Source: Bidens hawaiensis
Lineage: Eukaryota > Streptophyta > Magnoliopsida > Asterales > Asteraceae
Assembly: GCA_021521415.1 (NCBI GenBank)
Contig: JAIQDT010014645.1
Span: forward strand, 143,333-207,332
Length of the DNA: 64,000 nucleotides
Direction: 5' to 3'
The notes under the pieces are model-generated. The model had not been told where the DNA came from. It ran no database searches and saw only the letters and a program-made list of their open reading frames with translations. This document shows positions 22,437 to 33,156 of this stretch, in pieces; the first letter of the stretch is position 1; the number at the start of each line of letters is the position of its first letter. A program made the position numbers and the translations under genes.

Positions 22437-23460
22437 ATGGCTAGCGCGAAAAAGGTTAATGGATAGGGCGGGTGCATGGGAAGCCGTGGTAGGTCACGTG
22501 TTAACTGAGTATCCTCTGAAGAACCGATTACTGAATCTGGAGATGAAAGAAGTATAACTATGTGAGACGAGGGGTATCAACTCAACCCTGCTGTTCAAGC
22601 TGCCATTACCCAGGCAGTAGCCGCTGCATTGAAGAATCTTCAATAGGATAAGTCTCCTGAGAGTCACGTAAGGACCATGGAGAAGATAGGGGAAAGTAAT
22701 AAGAAAGATGAGGAGACTGAGAAAGAGGAGTCAAGTGAAGTTCGGTCTATGAGAGTTGGGGAAGGAAAGAAGGGCTGAGGTGGGTGTAGCTACAGGTTGT
22801 TTAAGGCAGGAAAGATGACACACCGTGAGTACACCACTGAGTTCAATCGTATGTCAAAACTTGTGCCTGATATGGTGAACACTAAAGCAAAGAGAATCAA
22901 GTGCTATGTTAGATGACTTCCATAGAACGGCCGCACTCTAGTCAGGGCAAATAGACCTGCTACTTTTGATTCTGTTGTTGACCTTGCAGAAATGGTTTAT
23001 GATGACCTGGCTGTGGACGATGTGGTGATGGCAGAAGAAAATAAAGAGAAGAGATGGGTTTCTCTTGCCAAACGACCTAGCACTCAGATGTGGAATCCAA
23101 GGATCAGAAGCAGAGGGTGTGGGAGAGTAGGTCTTGTAAGACATGTGGCAAAATACATGGTGGTGAGTGCAAGTGGGGTGCTGGTTCAGACGTGTGTTAT
23201 AAGTGTGTAAAGGCCCGTGGAGGGGAATATAGGCTAGGGTCTAATTCCTGTTACAAATGTGAAAAGGTGGGCATTACGCCAACAAATGCAGTGCAAAAAC
23301 CGCAAGTTACAAATGTGGTACGACGAGTCATATGGCAAGGGAGTGCACTGACGGTGAAGCTGGACGAAGTGGGAAGAAAGATGCTGAAAAGTCTAGGCCA
23401 AAGACCAGAGCCTACATGTTTACCCAGGAACAAGCCAAGCATATCCCCTACGATATGACA
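22437..23460 (+). pseudogene. gag: Gypsy A gag remnant with zinc knuckles
   Basis: An ATG at 22437 opens only nine codons before a TAG, and several frames are needed afterwards. Recognisable are a capsid tail (YTTEFNRMSKLVPDM; FDSVVDLAEMVYDDL) and three cysteine motifs near 23120-23300 (CKTCGKIHGGEC, CYKCVKARGGEY, and CYKCEKVG followed by a shifted HYANKC). The central capsid is largely missing, so a deletion is likely. Best-kept open frames are 22992-23210 and 23090-23458. Confidence 0.75.
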
Positions 23461-23849
23461 GGTACGTTTCTAGTAAAAATTATTTCCGCTTCCGTATTGT
23501 TTGATTCAGGTGCGAATAGGAGTTTTGTAACTACGCCATTTTGTAAGGTTGCTAAGATGAGTTTGTTTCGTGTGCCTGAGACTTTTATGGTTGAGACCGC
23601 TAGTGAGACCTCAGTTAGAATTATGAGAATAGTTAAGAGTTGTAAGATAGAGTTAGAGGGACATTAGTTCCCAGCTACCTTGTATGTAATGACCTTAGGA
23701 GGGTTCGATGTGGTTTTGGGAGTGGATTGGCTGTCTAAGTTCGAGGCTCAAATAGTGTGTAAGAGTAGATTGATACGACTGAAGTCTTTGGATGGTTGTA
23801 CGGTGGTGGTTTATGGTGATAAAGAAAGTTCAGGGTTTACGTCATTTCG
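23461..23849 (+). pseudogene. pol: Gypsy A aspartic protease remnant
   Basis: The open frame 23332-23667 carries the active-site region SVLFDSGANRSFVTTPF near 23494, with catalytic DSG. After a TAG at 23665 the frame continues with GGFDVVLGVDWLSKF, the conserved C-terminal protease motif. It would cleave the Gag-Pol polyprotein. Confidence 0.85.
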
Positions 23850-24164
23850 ATGAAAAAAGCAGAAGATTTGTTAAGGCGAAGGTGCAGTGCCTACCTGGCG
23901 TACGTTGTCAAAGCTACGGCCAAGAAGAAAGAAGTGAAAGACGTTCCTATGGTTTGTGACTATCCCGAAGTGTTCCCTAGGGACCTTCCGGGGTTACCAC
24001 CGAAACGAGAGGTAGAATTCCAGATAGTATTGATAACAGCAGCACAGCCTATCGCGAAAGCACCTTACGGACTGACGCCGTCTGAGATGAAAAAACTAAC
24101 GTCCCAATTGCAAAAACTCCTCGAAAAAGGTTTTATAAGGCTGAGTGTTTCCCCGTGGGGTGTG
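23850..24164 (+). pseudogene. pol: Gypsy A reverse transcriptase, N-terminal part
   Basis: About 105 codons: VCDYPEVFPRDLPGLPPKREVEF, then QPIAKAPYGLTPSEMKKL, the typical entry to gypsy RT. The frame is cut after SPWGV by element D, and the reading resumes at 34991. Confidence 0.9.
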
Positions 24165-25983
24165 TGATATGAGCTAAATTATATATAAAATATGTAGATA
24201 TTTTCTACACTTCAAATTAGTTTTGAGTTGGTTTTTATCAAGGTTTAGTCTCAATTGGATCATATTTGGATTTTATAAGTTTCAAGAGATAAGTAGATAA
24301 AATTGAGTATTTTCACTAGGCTTGAGATCAACGAGTGATTATTTGAGTATATTTAATATATTACCTAATTATTATTAATTTTTATCCATCTTTCTTAAAT
24401 TGTATATTCAAATAATGAACATATGGAGTTGGTGATTTTGGTTAACGCATTCCTATTATTAAAATATTATTTGGTTTGGAATTGTAGTTAGCAAATAAGT
24501 TTGGCATGGTTATGAAGACTAGCAACTTAGCTCGTTTGCTACTCAAGTGAATCGTCTAATAATAAATTGGTGGGCCCAAACTATGTTATGAGTTATTTGT
24601 GGATGGCAATTAAAAGTAATACATTAAAGCCCATAAGAAACACTGGTCGCATGGAAATAAAAGAGAGCTAGGTCACGAAGTCAAAAGAAAGGACGACACC
24701 CTAGTGGTGCGGCGGAATTATGAAAAAAAACAAGAAGCAAGCACATTGGTCAAAAGCACTCACGGCATAAAAGTCACAAAAAGTCATTATCTGAAAAGAG
24801 ATTTAATTGCAAGCAAGTAGGCTAGCATGAGAATTAATTTAAGTTACCAGTCAGGTAGCTTAATTAATAATATTGGTGTACGATGAACCGTGACTAATAT
24901 TTTATCTTTGTTTCATCAAATATTATCAGCGGCTAGACTGTGAAACTGCCTGGGTTTGGATGAATACTTTTTAGACTCGTTTTATTTTTTGTTTTGGATT
25001 GTTTATTGATTGGTTTTTTTGCTTTGGTAGAAGTTTTTATTATCTTTGGTTATGATGCATATGTGTATTTGGTATTAATTTACGATTAATTTATTGTTCC
25101 ATATGCCTCTTTGTGAATGTCTTTCATGTATGGATGCGTATTAGGTTGTTTACTGTGTGTTTACAACTAGTTTATGGTTTATTGTTAACGTTTACCATAA
25201 GAACGGTAATTCAAAGTTTAGATATACCTTATATTCTGTCACTTGAGAGACCGTGAGGTAATTAAGTGTCGTTTGTTTTGGTCTTTTGTGGGTTTGGGTA
25301 GTGATTGTACGGAAGTGAGTTACCCTAGACTTCTTTAGATTCTTACAGATCCGAATTATAAACGAATTTAATAAGAATACCCCTTTACGCCTTAGGGTAT
25401 ATTGTGATTAGAGAGACCAGGAGGTGATTTAATCTTTGGGTACCGTAGCATAGTTAGGTAAGGTGAGACCGCGAGGTGATCCGAACCGTTAAACCGTTGA
25501 GCTTTACACGACATTAGAGTTTTTTAAGGTATTGTTAGTGAGATCGGGAGGTGATCTAGCATGCCTTAGTTATTCTTTAGTGTCATATTTTTAGATACCA
25601 GTTACCAGTCATAAGTCCAATTCCGAGAGTTTATGAGTTGACTAGTAGGATTCTTTACCTAGGTAGTTGCTTCCCCTATATAAGTTTCGTTCCGATTTGT
25701 TCGTATACAGTTTCGTTCCGATTTCCGATTTAGTTTATTATAGTTAATAATTAAAAGCACAAAACAATCGATTAAATCTATTTATTTAAGTTATTAGTCA
25801 GAGTCTAGTTTAGGTGTCGCTGGTGTCCTGTGGGTTCGGCATCCGGACTTCATTAGGCTTTACTTCAGTCGATAGGTACACTTGCCTGTCTAGTGATCTA
25901 GCATTAGGAGTGTCTAGATTTATAAATTTAAAACTAGAGTGTCTAAGTTAGATTAGGTTTTATAGACCACGTTCAGCACATCA
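24165..25983 (+). repeat. 5' LTR of element D
   Basis: Matches 33157-34985 throughout. Contains four spaced copies of GAGACCGGGAGGTGAT-type sequence at about 25245, 25411, 25463 and 25540, preserved in the other LTR. Confidence 0.93.
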
Positions 25984-25989
25984 AGTTTT

Positions 25990-26007
25990 TGGCGCCGTTG
26001 CCGGGGA
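25990..26007 (+). promoter_or_regulatory. Primer binding site of element D (tRNA-Asp)
   Basis: TGGCGCCGTTGCCGGGGA is the classic Athila/Tat primer site, complementary to the 3' end of tRNA-Asp. It starts seven bases after the LTR end. Confidence 0.93.
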
Positions 26008-26172
26008 TACTAAGGCGATAGCGTAACTAGCTTTGATTGAAATTAATTAGTTAATTTGTCTTTTTGTGTCTTAAGTTGTAGTGTGTCTTGTGAGTTTGTG
26101 TCATAGATTTAGCTTGTCTAGTCGTCTTTAGGGTAATTTTGTTTCTGTTTTACTTTATCGAGTCTAGTTAAT

Positions 26173-26699
26173 ATGTTTAATAGATCGAGTCAGTTTAGTA
26201 GTATTTTGTATAGAAGATGTTGGAAAGAGATGATGTTGAAAAGAGCTGAAGAAGAGGAACGTGAAAGAGTTCTAAAACTAGAGGCAATAGAAGCCAGGCT
26301 TGATAAGTTAATAGAAATAAACAGACGCCAAAAATTAGAGGAAATAGAAGCTAGGCTTGATAAGTTGATCAAAATAGACTCAGTAGAATAGAAGATCTAG
26401 AAGCTAGGTTAGAGGAGTTAAGTGCTAGATATCAAATTGAGAGTTTTTCTTACAAGGATCAGCAAGCCGTGTACGAAGAGGATGATGAGGTTGTATGTGA
26501 GGATATCACTTTAGAACCAGAGACGATAATGGACGAGCCAGTCCCACCTCCGGTTTAGCAAGAATTTAAATCTACCGATCAGTATCCCATTGTTGACTTC
26601 TGGAGTGATGACGATGAGGGCGTGATAGAGGAGATGGAATTGAAGCCAGTGGATTGCACGGATATGAGTGAAGATGATGTTTAGGAGCCGCTTGACAAG
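26173..26699 (+). pseudogene. Element D coding remnant, coiled-coil part
   Basis: Open frame 26173-26391 (72 codons), then 300 bases of acidic coding-like sequence with stops at 26389, 26558 and 26682. The peptide repeats IEARLDKLIEI twice in an Ala/Glu/Leu-rich helix, so it is a coiled coil. Position right after the primer site is that of gag, but no gag domain is recognisable. Confidence 0.5.
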
Positions 26700-27283
26700 A
26701 TGGAAGATGAAGAAGAGGAGCATGCACCATCTTGGGAGGATGAGTTTGGTGATGAGTTGGTGGGTTTACCAGTTTATGTAGAAGATGGAGAATTTGACCA
26801 TGTTGGCGATCTTATCTACTTAGAAACACTAATCATGGGGAAGCCAGCAATGGAGATCAAGTGTGCACCAAACGAAAAAGAAGAGGAAGTGGCAGCAGAG
26901 GATGATCAGAATGTAGAGGCAGTTGAGTCGCCACTCATATGAAGGTTAGCAGGCTTGTGGAGGAACTAGATAGTGGATCGCCACCGAAAGCGACAAAGCC
27001 ACAGAAGAGGGCGCGTGAATGCTTGGATCAGCACGTTTTGAGGGTTCAAAAATGGTTCGTGAGGAATTATAGGACAACTCTGAAATGCAAGAATAACCAT
27101 TTTCCTCATTATATGCCACGTATTAGGTTTGGTCCGGGTAGGTTTAATTATTGGTGGTCCGACCTGTGTGATTGTTTTAAATTACTTATTAGTTTCACTA
27201 TGTGTTATTTGATTAAAAATGTTGGATGGGTGGAACTAAACGAATTAGACCGGCGTTGGATAAAAGAAAAGCCTCCTGATTGA
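26700..27283 (+). pseudogene. Element D coding remnant, acidic part and C-terminus
   Basis: Two overlapping frames (26700-26942 and 26939-27283). The first is acidic (DEEEEHAPSWEDEFGDELVG). The second has an aromatic-rich end (PHYMPRIRFGPGRFNYWWSD, then WVELNELDRRWIKEKPPD), which I connect with the short single ORF of Athila/Tat-like non-autonomous elements. No enzyme motif. The switch between frames at 26939 may be a frameshift. Confidence 0.5.
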
Positions 27284-28280
27284 GATTTCAGGAGGGAGTC
27301 CGGCTGAAGACTCTTCTGTAAACTTAGCGCTTCCCGGGAGGCAACCCAGTAGTATATTTTTGTTTTTATTTTTATTTTTTGGGTTCCTTGCTTTCTTGTG
27401 CTGCTGGTTTCTTGGTTTGCTTTCAGGTTGCTGCTCAACGGATGTCATTAGCTGATTGATGATACACGGTTTGATTCAAGGGTGGAGATGCCGTTGCCAC
27501 TTGTTTATGGATTGTTTTTATACATGAAAGATGATACCATTGATATATGCTTTTGTTCACGTTCGAATTTGAGGGCACAGAACACGACTCGCGAGGCAAT
27601 ATCGTCATAATCACCAGGGGTGTCTGTTCCACTTTACTTATATTTATATGTTTTATTTTTTGTCTTTTTCCTGTCTCATTGAGGACAATGTGACATTTAA
27701 GTGTGGGGATGGGAAACTGACGATTTTATCTAAAAAAATAAAATAAAAACAAACAATAAACAAAAATTAAAAAAAAATAAAAAAACAAAAAAAAATTGAA
27801 GAAAAAAAATTAATTTGAAAAAATGTCCTGAATATTTAATGAAAATTTTTGAAGATATTGGAAAATGATAGAAAAATTTGAGATTGGTTTTAAAAATTAC
27901 TATTATATATGATACTAAATAAAAAGATAACGCACTAAGCTTGAGATGTGTCGGTAGGCCCAACTAGCTTTGAAAAGTTTCCCTTGAATATTATTAATAT
28001 ACCTAATAGATCATAAACTTTGTGGGTTCTCTTCTTGAGGGGGGATAGTGAAGCTGAAAATTCAATATGGCATAAAAGTATTACCGTAATTTGAGTACCT
28101 TGAGGTGGTGAGAATTAAATGCATTTAAACTAGCACACCACTCTGTTTTATGAAAATAAATAACGAGTGGTGGCGCCCCGCCATGTCCAAATTCTTTACG
28201 AGCTTAGAAAATAGTTATATATTTTAGGGTAAAAGATGCCTAAGAGCACAAAGTATTGTTCGCACAAAACATAAAAAAAA
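27284..28280 (+). other. Conserved noncoding 3' region of element D
   Basis: No gene. Contains GGGAGGCAACCCAG (27336-27349) with its own GGG/CCC inverted repeat, and CATTGAGGACAATG followed by TTTAAGTGTGGGGATGGG (27678-27714). Both motifs recur downstream of the coding part in Athila/Tat-type elements. The stretch 27733-27900 is A-rich. Element E follows after AAAAA (28276-28280). Confidence 0.7.
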
Positions 28281-30225
28281 TGTAAGACCCCGAATCCCGA
28301 GAATCCTACAGTTGGTATTCATACAAAATACTTATAAAAATACTTAACTCAAAAACAGTTCATTCCATTAAAATAACCAATTCAGAGTATAATTCAGCGG
28401 AAAACCATAATTAATAAAACAAGTTCCCAAAACTCGTGAGTTATGCTCAAAACCAAGTTAAATGTAGTTAATAAAACTTTAAAATGAAAATGTTCAATAT
28501 TAAAACTTCCGTCTACGTATGCCCTTCACCGTCCAAGTAGCTTCGTGCACATCCAAGCGGTAATGCATCCTCCTCCTAACCTGAAACTCACACTAACATG
28601 CACACAAAGTCAGCTTGAGTGAGTTCAAGTTTTAATAATTACATCAATAATAATAATCATAGTCATTCCACGGGTTTTAAAATAAAACTGGATATAACAT
28701 TTAGGCCATCATCAACAATAAGTAATCATCTATATTTGTATATATAACCATCCTTATAATTATATCCCTACATATACATCATCCAAATAATAATATCAGG
28801 GTCGAGCACACATACAACCCAAACACATAACATCTCATCCAACGTATGCAAACACAAAGTAGGCATACGTCAACATCCTTAGTCGATAACGACTAAATAA
28901 CATCGCCAATTATTGGCCATACAATAATACATACAAACATATAATAATATCATCTCAAGGCCTACCCTATACAAGTAAGCCCACCCAAAATAATTTTAAA
29001 CAATTCATCAAGCAAAATCGCTTAGGTGTGCATGCTAGCCCAAAACCTTAAAAGAGTAAAAAGGGGGCATCATGAACTCAACTGACACAAGGCACGAGTT
29101 CACCACGATCTAGAGAACCCCTAAGTATCCCCACAACTCAAACGCCTGTCGGTTTACACACAATCAGTACTAATGACATCGAAAGGACTCGTTTATCCTA
29201 CGAGACGTTCTAACATGGTTCAAGTTGCCTAAAGCCTCGACCTCATCAAAATCAATCATAATAGCCCCCGGGGCCTTACATTCACCAACACGACCCTTAG
29301 GTACTCCCGGGAATAAAGAATTCCCAAATTACCCCAGAAAGCACTAGGTGACACTAGCACGCGCGTTTAAGAGTTGTTTAGGGATTAACATCCAAATCAG
29401 CCCCGTGTGGACCCAATATGATAAATTCACAGCCAATAAGTCCACGTGACGCTACATTAGTCAAATGGGTCGGTAACTCGCAAGTACAACGCACCAACAA
29501 TTCAATAAACGCAAATGCGCGTTGTACCGACCCATTTAAGTAACCGACAACCAATTCAGCCCCATAACTTATAAAAATGATTTTTCAACAGCCCGCACAT
29601 CAACCCAAGTTCACCCGAGCTGAATTGGTCATTAATCACTTAAACCCTCGCGTTAAACGTAACAATCTACAATTCTAGTCAACTGAACACTAACATTCAA
29701 ACTACAACTAGTTGACCAATCAAACGAACACCAATGGACATAATTTTAAAGTATGTTATACTAGACATACCTAGGAAGATGTTGGTGCAAAAACCTCAAC
29801 CAAAACAGTCCCGGAATTGCTCAACTGGACAGCCACCCGGTTAGCCTAAAACAAGCCATTTATCGATCAATAAACGAGTTATAATGACCAATTAAGGTGT
29901 AAAAGACTTGGGGAAACATAGAACTAACCTTCAATTGAAGTTTTGGACCTTAACTTTGGCTGCACAAAAGAAAATCGCAGGGGGGGGGGGGGCTGCACCA
30001 AGCCGATTGGACAAAGGAGGGGGAAGGGGTTAGGGTTTGTTTATGATATAAAAATTTTTCACTCTAGCCCTTCCAATTTTAAAGAAGTAACATCTTGGTT
30101 GAAAAGTTAAATATTTTGACGTACCAGGATGACGAGAAGGTTTCCGAGGAATTTCGGTTAAATCCTGAGAATTATACATACTTTACAAGCTTTGAATCTT
30201 GGACTGAAAATTAACGGGCGTTACA
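28281..30225 (-). repeat. 3' LTR of element E
   Basis: Reads TGTAACGCCCGTTAATTTTC at its start on the minus strand and ends GGGGTCTTACA. The last 156 bases on the right (30070-30225) match 32273-32428. A run of 13 G lies near 29980. Confidence 0.9.
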
Positions 30226-30262
30226 AGTCCATCCCCCTTAAAATGGGATTCGTCCCTGAATC
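30226..30262 (-). promoter_or_regulatory. Polypurine tract of element E
   Basis: On the minus strand, ATTTTAAGGGGGATGGACT directly precedes the LTR start. Confidence 0.85.
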
Positions 30263-30691
30263 CTAATACAACAGGAACAACTGCGGACAGAGTTTCACCT
30301 GTCTAACCACTTTATTTCTCAAACGCCTTTCCTGACGGTCAATAATAGCGATAGGCTCTTCAACGTAGTTCAACTTGCTATTAAGCTCAATATCATCAAG
30401 AGGCACATGGGCCTCCTCATCTGCTAAACATTTCCTCAAATGGGACACGTGGAAAGTAGGATTAATCCCCGCGAGCTCATCGGGCAATTTCAGTCTATAC
30501 GCTACCTCACCAACACGGGACAATATACGGAATGGACCATTGAACCTTGGACTAAGCTTCCCTCTCTTACGAAAACGAATAATACCCTTCCAAGGAGAAA
30601 CTTTCAACATAACCCGGTCCCCAGCCTCAAAGACAATAGGTCTTCGCGTTTTATCCGCGTAGGACTTTTGACGATCCTGAGCGGCCTTCAT
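30263..30691 (-). pseudogene. pol: Element E integrase C-terminal region
   Basis: 142 codons: QDRQKSYADKTRRP, then VMLKVSPWKGIIRFRKRGK, then NPTFHVSHLRKCLADEE, the standard C-terminus of gypsy integrase before the chromodomain. After VRQVKL the expected chromodomain is absent and the frame stops within a few residues, so about 40 codons appear deleted. Confidence 0.9.
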
Positions 30692-30715
30692 ATAAGCCTT
30701 AATCTTATCGAGCTT

Positions 30716-30922
30716 CTAAGTCGTAGCCTCGACCACCTCCAAACTACCCAACTGTTTCTGACCAATGGAACCCCAACAGACTGGAGTCCTACACCTCCTA
30801 CCATACAACATCTCAAACGGTGGCATCCCAATCGTTGCGTGGTAACTGTTATTATAAGAAAACTCGACTAACGGTAAATGACGATCCAAACTACCACCAA
30901 AATCAATTACGCAAGCTCGCAA
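30716..30922 (-). pseudogene. pol: Element E integrase, post-core part
   Basis: 68 codons with LPLVEFSYNNSYHATIGMPP and FEMLYGRRCRTP, conserved after the catalytic core. TAG stops separate it from the fragments on both sides (about 30716 and 30952). The frame itself is preserved, so these are point mutations. Confidence 0.88.
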
Positions 30923-30949
30923 TATATCCTCGAGATTCTGAATGGTCCT

Positions 30950-31594
30950 CTAGGACTGACCATCCGTCTGCGGGTGATAAGCGGTACCGATGAGAAGTTT
31001 GGTACCCATCTCCTCATGAAACTTCTTCCAAAACTTGGAGGTAAAACGCTTATCCCTATCCGAAACAATAGATACCGGCACCCCGTTCCTAGAAACGATC
31101 TCACGATTAAATATATCGGCCAACTGCTCTGAATTAAAAGTTTCTTGGATCGGCAAGAAATGAGCGCTCTTGGTCAGTCTATCAACGATTACCCAAACGG
31201 TGTCATAACTACCCATAGGAGTACGAGGCAGTTTAGTCACAAAATCCATTGTAAGATGCTCCCACTTCCACTCAGGTATTTCCAAGGGTTGAAGTTTCCC
31301 GAAAGGCTTTTGGTGCTCGGCCTTAACTTGCAGACACGTCAAACACTTACTTACGTACTGAGCCACCTCATACTTCATCGCAGGCCACCAATAATTTTTC
31401 TTCAGGTCCTGGTATATCTTGGTTGCGCCCGGATGAATGGAATAGCGCGACTTATGTGTCTCATCCAATATTTTACCCCTGAATCCCCTATACCTGGGTA
31501 CCCATAGACGCCCATCCTTATACTTCACCCTATCACCGACATCTTCCAACAATTTTTCTTGACCCCAAATACGCTCTGACATAATCCATTCCAC
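30950..31594 (-). pseudogene. pol: Element E integrase zinc-binding and core domains
   Basis: 214 codons. The HHCC region ends in YVSKCLTCLQVKAEH. The core has LTMDFVTKLP and SIVSDRDKRF (two catalytic Asp), then FHEEMGTKLL and AYHPQTDGQS. It ends at TAG where the family continues with ERTIQ. Confidence 0.92.
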
Positions 31595-32272
31595 CTATAA
31601 AGCTTCATTCTGAACGTTGGCTATCTGTCTCAAAATATCGGGTTTAAGAATAGCTAATAAGATTTCACACGAATAGGTTTCGGTCTCTCCTTCCGGCTCA
31701 ACCCGTCGGCTACCACGTTAGCCTTACCGAGATGGTACATAATCTCCAGATCATAATCCTTAATCAACTCCAACCATCGACGCTGCCGCATATTCAGTTC
31801 CATTTATTCGAAGAAATACTTTAAGCTCTTATGGTCGATATAGATAACGCAAGGAACACCGTACAAATAATGCCTCCGCAACTTAAGCGCAAACACAACC
31901 GCCGCAGTTCCAAATCGTGCGTAGGATAATTCGCCTCATGAGGCTTTAACTGCCGTGAGGCATAAGCGATGACTCGGCCTCGTTGCATCAGAACACACCC
32001 AAGCCCCTGGTAAGAGGCATCAGAATAAACCACCAGATCATCAGTGCCATCGGGTAAAGCTAAAATCGGGGCATGCGTCAACCTGTTCTTCAACTCGAAG
32101 AAAGCCTCCTCCTGCTCAGTACCCTAAACAAACTTAACGCTCTTCTTAGTCAACTTGGTCAACGACGAAGCGATTTTCGAAAAGTCAGGAATAAAGCGGC
32201 GGTAATACCCCGCCAAGCCCAGAAAACTATGAATTTCGGACGGAGACTTAGGAGATTCCCATTCGTTTACGG
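31595..32272 (-). pseudogene. pol: Element E RNase H and last part of RT
   Basis: RNase H is clear at 31821-32093 ([20 protein letters not shown], then [19 protein letters not shown]), and a frameshift inside LELAAVV garbles its end. The 5'-most residues of this frame (WESPKSPSEIHSF-like, near 32240-32272) are the start of the RT connection. Coding then runs straight into LTR sequence. Confidence 0.85.
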
Positions 32273-32428
32273 CTTCCAATTTTAAAGAAGTAACATCTTG
32301 GTAGAAAATTTAAATGTTTTGACGTACCGGGATGACGAGAAGGTTTCCGAGGAATGTCGGTTAAATCCCGAGAATTATACATACTTTACAAGCTTTGAAT
32401 CTTGAACCGAAAATTAATGGGCGTTACA
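32273..32428 (-). repeat. Truncated 5' LTR of element E
   Basis: 156 bp matching 30070-30225. The junction shares CTTCCAAT with the pol side, a short microhomology that marks the deletion breakpoint. Confidence 0.88.
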
Positions 32429-33156
32429 AAAAAAAGGTGCAACTGTTAAAAAAATGAGAAAGTTATATACAGTGCAAAATGCCAAAGAAGCATTCACAAA
32501 AAAAATATCAAAAATCAAAAATCAAAAATAGAAAAAGAGGCCAAAAGGCACATACTAGACGGGGCCGAGAGCTTACGTGTTACCAAGGGGATGATGACTC
32601 TGAGGATACACTATTGGGGCACGAAGGTTTTTAGTCAATAAATATTTTTAGGAAATACTAAGGGTGGAGGCTCGGGACCGCCATATACTTGGTTGCATCT
32701 CGGGTGAAACAATGCTGGGCCGAAATCCGATTATATAGTTTTAGGTTTAGGTATTGCTCGTACGACCTCACTTGACCTTTCATCCATCTAAATTCCATCT
32801 AAGTGCATTTTCTTCTTACCATTAAAGGGTTTTTAGCTTATGGTGATAGGTTGAACCAGTCTGTTTCAACCCTATTTAATTTGTCTTGGTTATGCTTAAG
32901 ATGGGGGTAGGTGGATCTGTAACTCCTTTGGTGCGAGACCCATAGGTTTATTGATATCACTTGAACTTAATCGTTAAATATGATGGGGCTTGATAGGTTG
33001 GTGGCTGGGTTTAAGTGGACAACAATATCGGCAATCGCGGGTTTTGCGTTTATCTATGCTTAAAAGATAACCTGTATATTTAAAGATCAGTTTCGAATTA
33101 TGATTCCATTGCAAAATACTTTTTCAGGGACGAAAAAGGTTCAAGTGTGGGATATT
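32429..33156 (+). other. Element D 3' internal region after E
   Basis: No gene. AT-rich noncoding sequence continuing from 28280. A GGTTCAAGTGTGGGATATT stretch (33138-33156) directly precedes the right LTR and is the likely degenerate polypurine tract. Confidence 0.7.

Larger units (their letters stand above)
28281..32428 (-). mobile_element. Internally deleted Ty3/gypsy element E
   Basis: Reverse orientation. The 3' LTR is 28281-30225 (1,945 bp), preceded on the minus strand by the polypurine tract AAGGGGGATGGACT. Its pol runs from 30263 to about 32272. The 5' LTR is cut to its last 156 bp (32273-32428). Gag, protease and most of RT are gone. TSD AAAAA at 28276-28280 and 32429-32433. The remaining pol is of the chromovirus type. 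Confidence 0.9.
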
